Shown: in pieces, positions 1-8,629 of the stretch | How the letters are laid out: each line of letters opens with the position of its first letter | Numbering within the stretch: position 1 is the first letter of the stretch | NCBI GenBank assembly: GCA_023228645.1 | Contig: JALOAT010000024.1 | Span: 1-52,876, forward strand | Direction: 5' to 3' | Source of the DNA: Gammaproteobacteria bacterium | GTDB taxonomy: Bacteria; Pseudomonadota; Gammaproteobacteria; Thiohalomonadales; Thiohalomonadaceae | Length of the DNA stretch: 52,876 nt | Notes under the pieces: model-generated | What the model saw: only the letters and a program-made list of their open reading frames with translations | Told to the model about the DNA's origin: nothing | Database searches by the model: none | Program-made: the position numbers and the translations under genes

Positions 1-606
1 GAGGTTCTTGACGATACCCTTGACCTGCTGGCCTTCCTGCAGGTTCTCCAGCAACGCTTCGCGCTCGCCGCTGCTCTCCTGCTCCACCACGGCGCGGCGG
101 GAGACCACCACGTTGTTACGCTTGCGATCGAGCTTGATGACCTTGAATTCGAGGTCCTTGCCTTCCAGGTAGGACGGATCGCGCACGGGGCGCACGTCCA
201 CCAGGGAACCGGGGAGGAAGGCGCGGATGTTGTTCAGGTCGACGGTGAAACCGCCCTTGACCTTGTCGACGATACGGCCGATGACCGTCTCTTCGGCGTT
301 CTGTGCGCGCTCCAGGCGCGTCCAGGCCTCGGCGCGCTTCGCCTTCTCACGCGACAGGCGCGTGGCACCGAAGCCGTCCTCAAGGGATTCGAGGGCCACG
401 TCGATTTCGTCACCGACGTTGACTTCGATTTCGCCGTCCTCGTTACGGAACTGCTCGAGGGGAATGACGCCTTCGGACTTCAAGCCCGCATTGACCACCA
501 CCACCTCGGAACCGACCTCGAGGACGGTACCCCGGACGATGGCGCCGGGGCGCATCTGAATGGTAGTCAGGCTCTGTTCAAAAAGTTCTGCAAAGCTTTC
601 GCTCAT
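1..606 (-). CDS. rpsA: 30S ribosomal protein S1, N-terminal part (partial)
   Basis: Ribosomal protein S1 binds mRNA on the 30S subunit and helps place it for translation initiation. The 202 residues present begin MSESFAELFEQSL, the usual S1 opening. They run through the first S1 (OB-fold) repeat (GAIVRGTVLEVGSEVVVVNAG, about residues 20-88) and into the second (about 105-190, with the conserved FTVDLNNIRAFLPGS). The gene runs off the left edge, so the remaining repeats are not visible. It lies downstream of cmk on the same strand, the standard cmk-rpsA order. The 124 bp between them probably hold an rpsA promoter, but I cannot point to a convincing one. Confidence 0.97.
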   Translation of the reverse strand, partial: MSESFAELFEQSLTTIQMRPGAIVRGTVLEVGSEVVVVNAGLKSEGVIPLEQFRNEDGEIEVNVGDEIDVALESLEDGFGATRLSREKAKRAEAWTRLERAQNAEETVIGRIVDKVKGGFTVDLNNIRAFLPGSLVDVRPVRDPSYLEGKDLEFKVIKLDRKRNNVVVSRRAVVEQESSGEREALLENLQEGQQVKGIVKNL

Positions 607-730
607 CGCTGCGTAACCACGTAGGTAAGCCGAATTCGGGGCAAGCCCCTCCTCCGGGTTTGATGTTGACACCCGCCCGGCCTTGGCCGGGCACCATGCC
701 GAAAAGGGCCCCAATGGCCCTTCCGACGAT

Positions 731-1426
731 TTAATCGACGCTACCGGGCAGACGCGCCCGGACCAACGCCATGACTTTTTCGAACACTTCCTGAATACCC
801 AACTCGGAAGTATCGATGACCTGCGCATCGTCGGCGGGCCGGAGGGGGGAAGCGGTGCGGCTTCGGTCCCGTTCGTCGCGCGCGGCGATCTCGCTCAAAA
901 GGGCGGATACGGTAACATCCAAACCCTTTTCCTTCAACTGCTTATATCGCCTCTCGGCCCTGGCTTCGGCGCTCGCGGTGAGAAACACCTTCACCGGGGC
1001 ATCGGGAAACACGGTGGTGCCCATGTCGCGGCCATCGGCCACCAGGCCGGGCGTCTGCCGGTAATCGCGCTGGCGTTGCAGCAAGGCTTCGCGCACCTGG
1101 AGTATAGCGGCCACACGGGAGGCGTCCCCGCCCGCCGCCTCGGTACGGATGGCGTCGGTAACATCCTGTCCGTCAAGGAAAACCCGCGGGCTCGCTCCGG
1201 CCTGAATGCGAAATTCCGCCTTCAGGCCGCGGGCCACGGCACCGAGCTGATCCGACTCGTCCGCCGCCAGGGCAAAGCCACGCCGGCGCGCGGCCAGACC
1301 GACCAGGCGATACAGCGCGCCGCTGTCGAGAAAATGCCAGCCGAGCCGTTCGGCCAGCAATTGGCTGATGGTGCCCTTGCCGACCCCGCTGGGGCCGTCG
1401 ACGGTGATGACGGGGGTGTCGTGCAT
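731..1426 (-). CDS. cmk: Cytidylate kinase
   Basis: Cytoplasmic (d)CMP kinase that transfers a phosphate from ATP to CMP or dCMP in pyrimidine nucleotide recycling. The 231 residues are normal for the family. The P-loop GPSGVGKGT is at residues 11-19, followed by the conserved FLDSGALYR substrate segment. DGRDMGTTVFPDA, the CMP-binding and lid region, lies near residues 130-142. It starts 27 bp after the aroA stop codon and no strong Shine-Dalgarno is visible, which suggests translation coupled to aroA. The aroA-cmk-rpsA order is conserved in Gammaproteobacteria. Confidence 0.96.
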   Translation of the reverse strand: MHDTPVITVDGPSGVGKGTISQLLAERLGWHFLDSGALYRLVGLAARRRGFALAADESDQLGAVARGLKAEFRIQAGASPRVFLDGQDVTDAIRTEAAGGDASRVAAILQVREALLQRQRDYRQTPGLVADGRDMGTTVFPDAPVKVFLTASAEARAERRYKQLKEKGLDVTVSALLSEIAARDERDRSRTASPLRPADDAQVIDTSELGIQEVFEKVMALVRARLPGSVD

Positions 1427-1453
1427 GTCACAAAGCTTTTCTATCTCGTAGGT

Positions 1454-2770
1454 TTACGGGCTTTGGGTTTCCAGGTTTATGCCCGCCGTGCGCGACAGGT
1501 CGACGAACCCCGGGAACGAGGTGTTCACGGTCGCACAGTTGTGGATGGTGATGGACCCCGAGGCGCGCAGTGCGGCCATGGTGAAGGACATGGCGATGCG
1601 GTGGTCGTCGTGACTGTGCACCTCACCGCTGCCGAGTTGGCCGCCGCGGATGACGATGCCGTCCGGCGTGGGGCGGGCGTCGATGCCGAGGGTGGTGAGG
1701 CCGTCGGCCATGACCTGGATGCGATCGCTTTCCTTCACGCGCAGTTCCTCGGCACCGGTGAGCACGGTCTCGCCTTCGGCGCAGGCGGCGGCGACGAAGA
1801 TGGCGGGGAATTCGTCGATGGCCAGCGGCACCTGGTCTTCCGGGATGCGGATACCCTTGAGCTGCGCCGCGCGCACGCGGATGTCGGCCACCGGTTCACC
1901 GCCCACGTCGCGTTCATTCATCAGGGTGATGTCCGCACCCATGAGGCGCAGGATGTTGATGACGCCGATGCGCGTGGGATTGATGCCCACGTGCTCAAGC
2001 ACGACGTCCGAGCCGGGCGCGATGCTCGCACCGACCATGAAGAAGGTGGCCGAGGAGATGTCGGCGGGCACGTCGATGCGCATGCCGCGCAAGGTGCCGC
2101 CCGGCTCCACACACACCGTGCTGCCGGTGCGGTACACGGGATAGCCGAAGCCGGTGAGCATGCGTTCGGTGTGGTCGCGGGTCGGCGCCGGTTCGGTGAC
2201 GCAGGTGCGGCCTTCCGCGTACAGTCCGGCGAGCAGCAGACAGGATTTCACCTGGGCGCTGGCCACGGGCATGGTGTAGTCGATGCCCTTGAGCTTGGCG
2301 CCGCCCTTCACCTTGAGCGGCGGCGTGCCGTTGTCCTGGGTCTCCACCTCGGCACCCATCTGCGCCAGCGGCACGGTGACACGGCGCATGGGACGCTTGG
2401 AGAGGGATGCGTCACCGGTCATCTCCACGTCGAAGGCTTGCCCCGACAGCAGGCCGGTGAGCAGGCGCATGGAGGTGCCGGAGTTGCCGAGATAGAGCGG
2501 CTCCGCGGGCTTGTGCAGGCCATGCAGACCCACGCCATGCACGCTGACGGAGCCATCCACCGGGCCTTCGATCTGTACCCCCATGGCGCGGAAGGCGTTC
2601 AGGGTGGCGAGGTTGTCCTCGCCTTCCAGAAAGCCGGTGATCTCCGTCGTGCCTTCGGCAATGGAGCCGAGCATGATGGAACGGTGGGAAATGGATTTGT
2701 CGCCCGGCACGCGGATGCGCCCGCGCAGCGCGCCGCCGGGTTGGACGATGTAGGTGAGCGAGTCAGTCAT
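1454..2770 (-). CDS. aroA: 3-phosphoshikimate 1-carboxyvinyltransferase (EPSP synthase)
   Basis: Condenses shikimate-3-phosphate with phosphoenolpyruvate, the sixth step of the shikimate pathway. The 438 residues contain both family signatures, LYLGNSGTSMRLLTG near residue 95 and RVKESDRI near residue 347, and the PGDKSISHRS substrate-binding segment near the N-terminus. I chose ATG at 2770 (MTDSLTYIVQPGG). An in-frame ATG at 2836 would add 22 residues of low similarity whose codons abut a REP-like palindrome, so it is unlikely to be used. In pseudomonads aroA is fused to tyrA. Here the two are separate genes with an 86-bp gap holding the palindrome. Confidence 0.95.
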   Translation of the reverse strand: MTDSLTYIVQPGGALRGRIRVPGDKSISHRSIMLGSIAEGTTEITGFLEGEDNLATLNAFRAMGVQIEGPVDGSVSVHGVGLHGLHKPAEPLYLGNSGTSMRLLTGLLSGQAFDVEMTGDASLSKRPMRRVTVPLAQMGAEVETQDNGTPPLKVKGGAKLKGIDYTMPVASAQVKSCLLLAGLYAEGRTCVTEPAPTRDHTERMLTGFGYPVYRTGSTVCVEPGGTLRGMRIDVPADISSATFFMVGASIAPGSDVVLEHVGINPTRIGVINILRLMGADITLMNERDVGGEPVADIRVRAAQLKGIRIPEDQVPLAIDEFPAIFVAAACAEGETVLTGAEELRVKESDRIQVMADGLTTLGIDARPTPDGIVIRGGQLGSGEVHSHDDHRIAMSFTMAALRASGSITIHNCATVNTSFPGFVDLSRTAGINLETQSP

Positions 2771-2826
2771 GGCGGTGGTTCGGCGTTCGTATTCCGTTAT
2801 TGCAGCGACGGAATGTTTTTCGTTTT

Positions 2827-2852
2827 CGTAGGTCACGTCGAAGCTACGTGAC
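2827..2852. repeat. REP-like palindrome with GTAG head, family A
   Basis: A GTAG head is followed by arms GTCACGT and ACGTGAC around a short loop. The element sits in the gap between tyrA and aroA. The same core recurs at 4844, 9472 and three times at 47813-48105. GTAG-headed palindromes are typical of REP elements mobilised by RAYT transposases; no RAYT gene is in this window. Confidence 0.75.
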
Positions 2853-2856
2853 GTCT

Positions 2857-3720
2857 TCAGCCGCTCTCCGTGAAACGATCGCGCGCGGCTTTGGCGCGGC
2901 GGAAGGTTTCGAGCAACACTTCGCCCCTGCCCTCGCGCACGGCGGCGGCAAGGCGGTCCAGATCGGCCTGGTAGGTGGCGAGCAGATCCAGCAAGGCATC
3001 GCGGTTGGCGAGACAGATGTCATGCCACATCTGCGGGTCACTGGAGGCCACGCGGGTAAAATCGCGGAAACCGCCGGCGGCGAAGCGGAAGATCTCGCGC
3101 CGCTCTTCCATGCGCGCGAGGGTATCCACCAGCGCGAAGGCGAGCAGATGCGGCAGATGGCTGGTGGCGGCCAGCACTTCGTCGTGGTGCTGCACATCCA
3201 TCTCTACCACCTCGGCGCCCGCCAGTTCCCAGAGCCGACGCACGGTGGCGGTGGCCTCCGGATCGGTGTGGGACAGCGGCGTAAGGATGACCCGGCGTTG
3301 CTGGAACAGCTCGGCGAACGAGGCCTCCACGCCGCTCTTTTCGGTACCGGCGATAGGATGTCCCGGCACGAAGCGCGGCGGCAACGTACCGAGCGCGCGC
3401 TCCACGGCGGCGACCACCGAGGCTTTGGTGCTGCCCACGTCGGTGAGGATGGTGTTCGGGCCGAGCACCGGCGCCAGCTGGCGCACCACCCCTTCGGTGC
3501 TGCCCACGGGCACCGCCAGCACGACCACATCGGCCCCGCGCGCGGCCTCGGCGACATCGAGCGCGTAGGCGTCGATGACACCGAGTTCCTGCGCACGCAC
3601 CAGTTGGGCCTCATTGCGCCCGGCGCCGACGATCTCCCGGCAGGCGTTCGCCGCCTTCAGCGCGCGGGCGAACGAGCCGCCGATGAGGCCGACACCGATG
3701 ATGCAGATCCGGCCCGGCAC
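2857..3720 (-). CDS. tyrA: Prephenate (arogenate) dehydrogenase
   Basis: NAD(P)-dependent oxidative decarboxylation of prephenate (or arogenate) in tyrosine synthesis. The 287 residues open with the Rossmann motif GVGLIGGS (residues 9-16) and carry the conserved DVGSTK and GHPIAGTEKSG segments of the family near residues 97-130. There is no chorismate mutase or ACT domain, so this is the monofunctional form. It starts 3 bp after the DAHP synthase stop, so the two are translationally linked. Whether it prefers prephenate or arogenate cannot be told from sequence alone. Confidence 0.93.
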   Translation of the reverse strand: MPGRICIIGVGLIGGSFARALKAANACREIVGAGRNEAQLVRAQELGVIDAYALDVAEAARGADVVVLAVPVGSTEGVVRQLAPVLGPNTILTDVGSTKASVVAAVERALGTLPPRFVPGHPIAGTEKSGVEASFAELFQQRRVILTPLSHTDPEATATVRRLWELAGAEVVEMDVQHHDEVLAATSHLPHLLAFALVDTLARMEERREIFRFAAGGFRDFTRVASSDPQMWHDICLANRDALLDLLATYQADLDRLAAAVREGRGEVLLETFRRAKAARDRFTESG

Positions 3721-3723
3721 GCC

Positions 3724-4740
3724 TTACAGATCGCGTCCGATCGCCTGTGCCACGGCGCGCAGCGAACCCATGAGTTCGGCGAGCTCTTCGGGACTGAGCG
3801 CCTGGTCCGCGTCGCACCAGGCCTCGCACGGGAGCGGATGCGCCTCCACCAGCAGGCCGTCGGCGCCCGCCGCGATGGCCGCGCGCGACAGCGCCGGCAC
3901 CATCCAGGCCTTGCCGCCCGCATGGCTCGGGTCGACGATGACCGGCAGGTGGGTTTCCTTCTTCAGCACCGGGATGGCGGTCACGTCCAGCACATTGCGG
4001 TAGGCGGTCTCGAAGGTGCGGATGCCGCGCTCGCAGAAGATGATGTTGTGGTTGCCGCCGGCGGCGATGTACTCGGCGGCCATCAGCCATTCGGAGATAG
4101 TGGCCGACATGCCGCGTTTGAGGATGACCGGCTTGCGCATGCGGCCCACCTCTTTGAGCAGGTCGAAGTTCTGCATGTTGCGCGTGCCGATCTGGATGAC
4201 GTCCACGTCGTATTCCTGGAACGCCTCCACCTGACGCACGTCCATGAGTTCGGTGACAATGGGCAGGTTGTGGCGGTCGGCGGCCTTGCGGAACATCTCC
4301 AGGCCTTCCACGCCGGCGCCCTGGAAGGCATAGGGGCTGGTGCGCGGCTTGAAGGCACCGCCGCGCATGAGGCGGCAACCGGCGGCGGCCACAGCGGCGG
4401 CGGACTGGTCCATTTGCGCCTGGGTTTCCACCGAGCACGGACCGCTGATCACCTGGATCTGCTTGCCGCCCAGCTTCACGCCCTTGATGTCGATAACCGT
4501 GTCGGCGCTGTGATAGGAGCGGGCCACGATCTTGTACGGTTTCATCACCCGGATGACGTCTTCGACGCCGGGCAGTGCATCGAGCGCTTCCTTGTCGATC
4601 TTGGATTCGTCACCCAGCGCACCGATCACGGTGCGTTCCACGCCGCGCGAGACGTTGACGCCCGCGCCCATGCCTTTGAGGCGGTCGACGACCCGGGCGA
4701 TCTGCTCGTCGGTGACGTCGTTGTTCATGATGATGATCAT
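3724..4740 (-). CDS. aroF: 3-deoxy-7-phosphoheptulonate synthase, type I-beta
   Basis: First enzyme of the shikimate pathway, joining PEP and erythrose-4-phosphate. The 338 residues have an N-terminal ferredoxin-like regulatory domain (about 1-75) and a KDPG-aldolase-type TIM barrel (about 85-330). Barrel motifs include SGPCSVET, GGAFKPRTSPYAFQG, IGTRNMQN, ILKRGMS and the metal-site segment VDPSHAGGK. This is the I-beta class with an ACT-like N-terminal domain, not the E. coli AroF/G/H class, so feedback control through the N-terminal domain is expected (by Tyr, Phe or prephenate in known members). It is tightly linked to tyrA (3-bp gap), consistent with tyrosine-directed flux. The symbol follows common usage for this class. 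Confidence 0.93.
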   Translation of the reverse strand: MIIIMNNDVTDEQIARVVDRLKGMGAGVNVSRGVERTVIGALGDESKIDKEALDALPGVEDVIRVMKPYKIVARSYHSADTVIDIKGVKLGGKQIQVISGPCSVETQAQMDQSAAAVAAAGCRLMRGGAFKPRTSPYAFQGAGVEGLEMFRKAADRHNLPIVTELMDVRQVEAFQEYDVDVIQIGTRNMQNFDLLKEVGRMRKPVILKRGMSATISEWLMAAEYIAAGGNHNIIFCERGIRTFETAYRNVLDVTAIPVLKKETHLPVIVDPSHAGGKAWMVPALSRAAIAAGADGLLVEAHPLPCEAWCDADQALSPEELAELMGSLRAVAQAIGRDL

Positions 4741-4843
4741 GGTCAGGCTCTTCTTCGGTCAGTAAACGAAAAACAGGCGGTGGCCCGCCCGAAAATCTCT
4801 CTATACCGGTTCCCCGCCGGACTCAGGTTTCCCGCGGGGCCTC

Positions 4844-4920
4844 CGTAGGTCACGTTGCGAAGCTACGTGACTTCTTCCACCCTCACCTGTCAGGTAGCGC
4901 TACGCGCAACCTGACCTACG
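4844..4920. repeat. Inverted pair of family A REP-like palindromes
   Basis: Between hisC and the DAHP synthase gene, one family A copy (4844-4871) is followed by an inverted, diverged copy (4888-4920, ending in CCTGACCTACG). Together they form a large hairpin of the kind produced by paired REPs. The rest of the 209-bp gap shows nothing I recognise. Confidence 0.7.
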
Positions 4921-4949
4921 GGTGGGTCTTCCCGTCGGACGTCGCGACG

Positions 4950-6062
4950 TTACGCCAAGACGTGCTCCAAAGCGGCCAGGAACCGCTCGTTTTCCTCCGG
5001 CCGGCCCACGGTCACGCGCAGGTGATTGGGCATGCCGTAATTGGCCACGGGGCGCACGATCACACCCTCGCGAAGCAGCGCATCATACACCGGGGCCGCG
5101 GGACGGCCTACGTCCACGCACAAGAAATTGCCCACCGACGGGATGTACGGCAGGCCCTGCGCGCCGAAGCCTGCTTCCAGCTGGCGCATGCCGGCGGCGT
5201 TGAGCTCCTGGCTGCGGGTCAGATGCTGGTCGTCCGCCAGGGCGGCCGTGGCCGCGGCCAGCGCCACGTTGCTCACGTTGAAGGGCGGGCGGACCCGGTT
5301 CATCAGGTCGGCCACATCCGGGTGGGAGATGCCGTAGCCCGCGCGCAGGCCGGCGATGCCGTAGGCCTTCGAGAAGGTACGGGCGACGATCAGGTTGGGG
5401 TATTTGGCCACCCAGCGCACCGCGTCCGGATACCCCTTCGCCCCCATGGCCGGGTGGCTGGCGTATTCAAAATACGCCTCGTCCACCACCACCAGGATGT
5501 GCCGCGGCAGCCCGCGGATGAAGCCTTCCAGCGCCTCACCATCGAGCCAGGTGCCGGTGGGGTTGTTGGGATTGGCGATGAAAATGAGGCGCGTGTGGTC
5601 GGTGAGGCTCGCCTTCATGGTCGCCAGGTCATTCCCCCAGTCCTTGGCCGGGACCACCGTGGCCTTGGCGCCGGCGGCCTGAGTGAGGATCGGGTACACG
5701 GCGAAGGAGTGCTCCGAGAACATCACCTCGTCCGCCGGTGTGACGAAGGCGCGCACGGCGAAATCGAGGATATCGCTGGAGCCGTTGCCCAGGGTGAGGC
5801 AGTCCATGGGCACGTCCAGGCGATCGGAGAGGACCTTCTTCAGGGCGAAACCCGCGCCATCCGGATAGAGCCAGCAGTCCGCCAGCGCCTGCTGCGCAGC
5901 GGCCAGGGCCTTGGGACTGGGACCGAGCGGGTTTTCGTTGGAGGCCAGCTTGATGATGTTCTGAATGCCCAGCTCGCGCTCCAGTTCTTCGATGGGCTTG
6001 CCGGGCTGGTAGGGTTTGAGGCCGCGCACGCCGGGCGCGGCCAGTTCGAGGAAGCGGTTCAT
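4950..6062 (-). CDS. hisC: Histidinol-phosphate aminotransferase (aromatic aminotransferase family)
   Basis: PLP-dependent fold-type I aminotransferase of 370 residues. Motifs seen include KLASNENPLGPSPKA, the NPNNPTGT substrate/PLP segment, VVDEAYFEYA, and TFSKAYGIAGLRAGY with the PLP-binding lysine. The location between pheA and the tyrosine-branch genes, rather than in a his operon, suggests it also or mainly transaminates aromatic keto acids, as the HisC2 paralogues do; that is inference. I chose ATG at 6062 (MNRFLELAAPGV), which has a GGAA 8 nt upstream. An upstream ATG at 6104 would add 14 unconserved residues. Confidence 0.93.
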   Translation of the reverse strand: MNRFLELAAPGVRGLKPYQPGKPIEELERELGIQNIIKLASNENPLGPSPKALAAAQQALADCWLYPDGAGFALKKVLSDRLDVPMDCLTLGNGSSDILDFAVRAFVTPADEVMFSEHSFAVYPILTQAAGAKATVVPAKDWGNDLATMKASLTDHTRLIFIANPNNPTGTWLDGEALEGFIRGLPRHILVVVDEAYFEYASHPAMGAKGYPDAVRWVAKYPNLIVARTFSKAYGIAGLRAGYGISHPDVADLMNRVRPPFNVSNVALAAATAALADDQHLTRSQELNAAGMRQLEAGFGAQGLPYIPSVGNFLCVDVGRPAAPVYDALLREGVIVRPVANYGMPNHLRVTVGRPEENERFLAALEHVLA

Positions 6063-6163
6063 TTTTTTTGATTCCAGGGAAAAAGCTTCAACCACGAAGG
6101 CCACGGAGAAAGTCAGAGAGCAAAGGAAGCCGTACTTCCGGATTTCTCCGTAGTTTCTGTCTT

Positions 6164-7243
6164 CTACAGCACACCCTTGGGAAAGGAGCCGAGCACCTTG
6201 AACAGCAGTGCATGCTGCTCCAGCTCATTGAGCGCAGCGGCGACCTGCGGGTCGTTCATGTGGCCTTCCACGTCCACGAAGAACACGTACTCCCACATGG
6301 CCTGACGCGAAGGGCGCGATTCGATACGCGTCATGGACACGTCGTTGCGCGCCAGCGGTTCGAGCAGCTTGAACAGCATGCCGGGCTTGTTGCGCGAGGC
6401 GACCAGCAGCGAGGTCTTGTCGTTGCCGCTCGGTGCTGCCTGGGCGCGGCCGAGCACCAGAAAGCGGGTGGTGTTGTCGGGCTGGTCTTCGATCTTGCTG
6501 GCCAGCAGGATCAGCCCGTACAACGCCGCCGCCGCCTCCGGGCCGATGGCGGCGGCCTGTTCCTCGGCCGCGGCGAGACGCGCCGCCTCCGCATTGCTCG
6601 CCACGTCAACACGCTCGACGTCCGGCAGGTGGGTATCGAGCCATTTGCGGCACTGGGCCAGGGACTGGCGATGAGAATAGATGCGGCGGATGTCGCCCAT
6701 GCCGCTCACACGGCCCATGAGGTGCTGGTGGATGCGAATGGCCACCTCGCCGCTGATCTTGAGCGGCGAATTCATCATGCGGTCGAGGGTGTGGGTCACC
6801 ACGCCTTCGGTGGAATTTTCCACGGGCACCACGCCGTAGTCGGCGCCGCCCGCCTCCACCTCGCGGAACACCTCGTCGATGGTGGCCAGCGGCACGGTGG
6901 TGACCGAATGGCCGAAGTGCTTCAGGGCCGCGGCCTGGGTGAAGGTGCCCTCGGGGCCAAGGAAGGCGATGCGCATGGGCTGTTCGAGCGCCAGGCAGGC
7001 GGACATGATCTCGCGGAACAGCCGCGCCATTTCCTCGTTGCTGATGGGGCCGCGGTTGCGCTGCATCACCGCCGTCAGCACCTGCGCCTCGCGCTCGGGG
7101 CGATAGAAGGTGGGGTCGCCCCCTTCAGCGCGTTTCACCTCGGCAACCTCCTGGGCAAGGCTGGCGCGCTCATTGATGAGATCCTGGATTTGTTGATCCA
7201 GCGCATCGATGCGTGTGCGGATGGCCTGGAGTCTTTCGTTCAT
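6164..7243 (-). CDS. pheA: Bifunctional chorismate mutase / prephenate dehydratase
   Basis: Converts chorismate to prephenate and then phenylpyruvate in phenylalanine synthesis. The 359 residues comprise an AroQ-type mutase helix bundle (1-90, MNERLQAIRTRIDALDQQI), a prephenate dehydratase domain (about 95-270, beginning IAFLGPEGTFTQAA), and a C-terminal ACT domain (about 280-355) with the ESRPS phenylalanine-binding motif, so feedback inhibition by Phe is expected. ATG at 7243 was chosen because the mutase domain begins exactly there; an upstream in-frame ATG at 7330 adds 29 residues without similarity. It lies between serA and hisC on the same strand. Confidence 0.95.
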   Translation of the reverse strand: MNERLQAIRTRIDALDQQIQDLINERASLAQEVAEVKRAEGGDPTFYRPEREAQVLTAVMQRNRGPISNEEMARLFREIMSACLALEQPMRIAFLGPEGTFTQAAALKHFGHSVTTVPLATIDEVFREVEAGGADYGVVPVENSTEGVVTHTLDRMMNSPLKISGEVAIRIHQHLMGRVSGMGDIRRIYSHRQSLAQCRKWLDTHLPDVERVDVASNAEAARLAAAEEQAAAIGPEAAAALYGLILLASKIEDQPDNTTRFLVLGRAQAAPSGNDKTSLLVASRNKPGMLFKLLEPLARNDVSMTRIESRPSRQAMWEYVFFVDVEGHMNDPQVAAALNELEQHALLFKVLGSFPKGVL

Positions 7244-7340
7244 TGGCAAGCCGTCGGAACCGGAGCATGTAAAGAGGGGGATATTAATCGTTTTGGGGCC
7301 CTGAGGGGCAGGTTCATGCGGCTCGCCCACGGTTTTCGCT

Positions 7341-7426
7341 TGCAGGAGCCAATTCGCCCACGGGGTGGGCTCCTACGGGTTTATCGAAACCTTGTAGGAG
7401 CCGACGCCGTCGGCGGAGCTGCTCCG
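7341..7426. repeat. Two REP-like palindromes, GTAGGAGC family
   Basis: In the serA-pheA gap, a palindrome GCAGGAGCC...GGCTCCTACGG (7342-7378) is followed by a second element starting GTAGGAGCCGACGCC (7394-7426) whose arms GCCGAC and GTCGGC pair. A single related copy is at 50582. The GTAG head marks them as REP-like, but the sequence differs from family A. Confidence 0.65.
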
Positions 7427-7459
7427 GTAACCGTCGAGCGTCACGGGGCAATGGGGAGG

Positions 7460-8629
7460 TCACTCGACGAGGCGCACGGCCAGCACGCCTTCGATGGCGC
7501 CGATCTCTGCAATGGTCGGTTGGGGTACCGGCTGGTCCACATCCACCAGGGTGTAGGCCAGCTCGCCGCGCGACTTGTTGAGCATGTCCACGATATTGAG
7601 CCCGGCCTTGGCCAGGGCCGAGGAGATCTGGCCCAGCATATTGGGCACGTTGGCATTCACTACGGTAAGTCGATGCGCGCCCTCGCTGCGCGCCAACACC
7701 ACCTCCGGAAAATTCACCGAGTTGCGCACGTTGCCATTTTCCAGGTAATCGCGCACTTGCTCGACCACCATCACCGCACAGTTCTCCTCGGCCTCGGCCG
7801 TGGACGCGCCCAGGTGCGGCAGGGTGATGACGCGCGGATGATTTTTCAGCAATCCGGTGGGAAAGTCGCAGACATAGCCGTGAATCCGGCCGGCATCGAG
7901 CGCGGCCACCACCGCTTCATCATCGACGATGCCGCAGCGGGAAAAATTCAGGACAATGGCCCGTTTTTTCATGCGAGTGAGGCGCTGCGCGTTCAAGAGG
8001 TGATAGGTGCCCTCGACCAGGGGGACGTGGAAGCTGAGGAAGTCGACGACCGGCAGGAGTTCGTCGATGCTGCCGGCCCTTTGCACCTGTGAGGACAGGC
8101 GCCAGGCACCTTCCACCGTGAGGCTCGGGTCACAGCCGATCACCTTCATGCCCAGGCTGACAGCAGCGTTGGCCACCTCGCGGCCCACCGCCCCGAGGCC
8201 CACCACCCCAAGGGTGCGCCCCGGCAGTTCGAAGCCTGCAAACCTTTTTTTACCGGTCTCTGCCTGCTTCTCGATCTCCGCATCGTCACCTTTCAGGTTG
8301 CGTGTGAAATCCCAGGCCTGACAGATGTGGCGGCAGGACAGCAGCATGCCGGCAATCACCAGTTCCTTGACCGCGTTGGCGTTGGCGCCCGGGGCGTTGA
8401 ACACCGGAATGCCGAGGGTGCTCAGTTTTTCGACCGGGATGTTGTTGACGCCGGCGCCGGCACGCCCCACGGCCTTGAGGGAGGGCGTGATGGGCATGTC
8501 GTGCAGACTGGCCGAGCGCACCAGAACGGCATCCGGGTCCGGAATCCCGGCAGCGACCTCATAGCGATCACTGGGCAGGAGCTTCAGTCCGGCCATCGAG
8601 ATCTCGTTCAGCGTCAATATCTTGTACAT
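7460..8629 (-). CDS. serA: D-3-phosphoglycerate dehydrogenase
   Basis: NAD-dependent first step of serine synthesis from 3-phosphoglycerate. The 389 residues have the split substrate domain, the Rossmann fold with GVVGLGAVGREVA near residues 139-151, the conserved LPHLGASTAEAEENCA segment holding the catalytic histidine, and a C-terminal ACT domain (about 315-389) with VNANVPNMLGQIS. This is the compact SerA form lacking the intervening domain of the long type. The start at 8629 has AGAAGGAT as ribosome-binding site. serC, which usually sits beside pheA in Gammaproteobacteria, is not present here. Confidence 0.95.
   Translation of the reverse strand: MYKILTLNEISMAGLKLLPSDRYEVAAGIPDPDAVLVRSASLHDMPITPSLKAVGRAGAGVNNIPVEKLSTLGIPVFNAPGANANAVKELVIAGMLLSCRHICQAWDFTRNLKGDDAEIEKQAETGKKRFAGFELPGRTLGVVGLGAVGREVANAAVSLGMKVIGCDPSLTVEGAWRLSSQVQRAGSIDELLPVVDFLSFHVPLVEGTYHLLNAQRLTRMKKRAIVLNFSRCGIVDDEAVVAALDAGRIHGYVCDFPTGLLKNHPRVITLPHLGASTAEAEENCAVMVVEQVRDYLENGNVRNSVNFPEVVLARSEGAHRLTVVNANVPNMLGQISSALAKAGLNIVDMLNKSRGELAYTLVDVDQPVPQPTIAEIGAIEGVLAVRLVE

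Noticed and set aside
2771..2836. Upstream ATG extending aroA by 22 residues
   Set aside because: The added residues lie beside a REP-like palindrome, show no family similarity and lack a ribosome-binding site.
683..2851. Very long open frame on the plus strand opposite cmk and aroA
   Set aside because: High-GC shadow of two conserved genes; its composition (His/Gly/Ala/Arg-rich, no motifs) is typical of antisense frames. The same holds for 2800-4848, 6068-8092, 18222-19907 and 29299-32013.
2770..2857. Possible tyrA-aroA fusion as in pseudomonads
   Set aside because: A stop codon ends tyrA at 2857 and an 86-bp gap with a palindrome precedes the aroA start.
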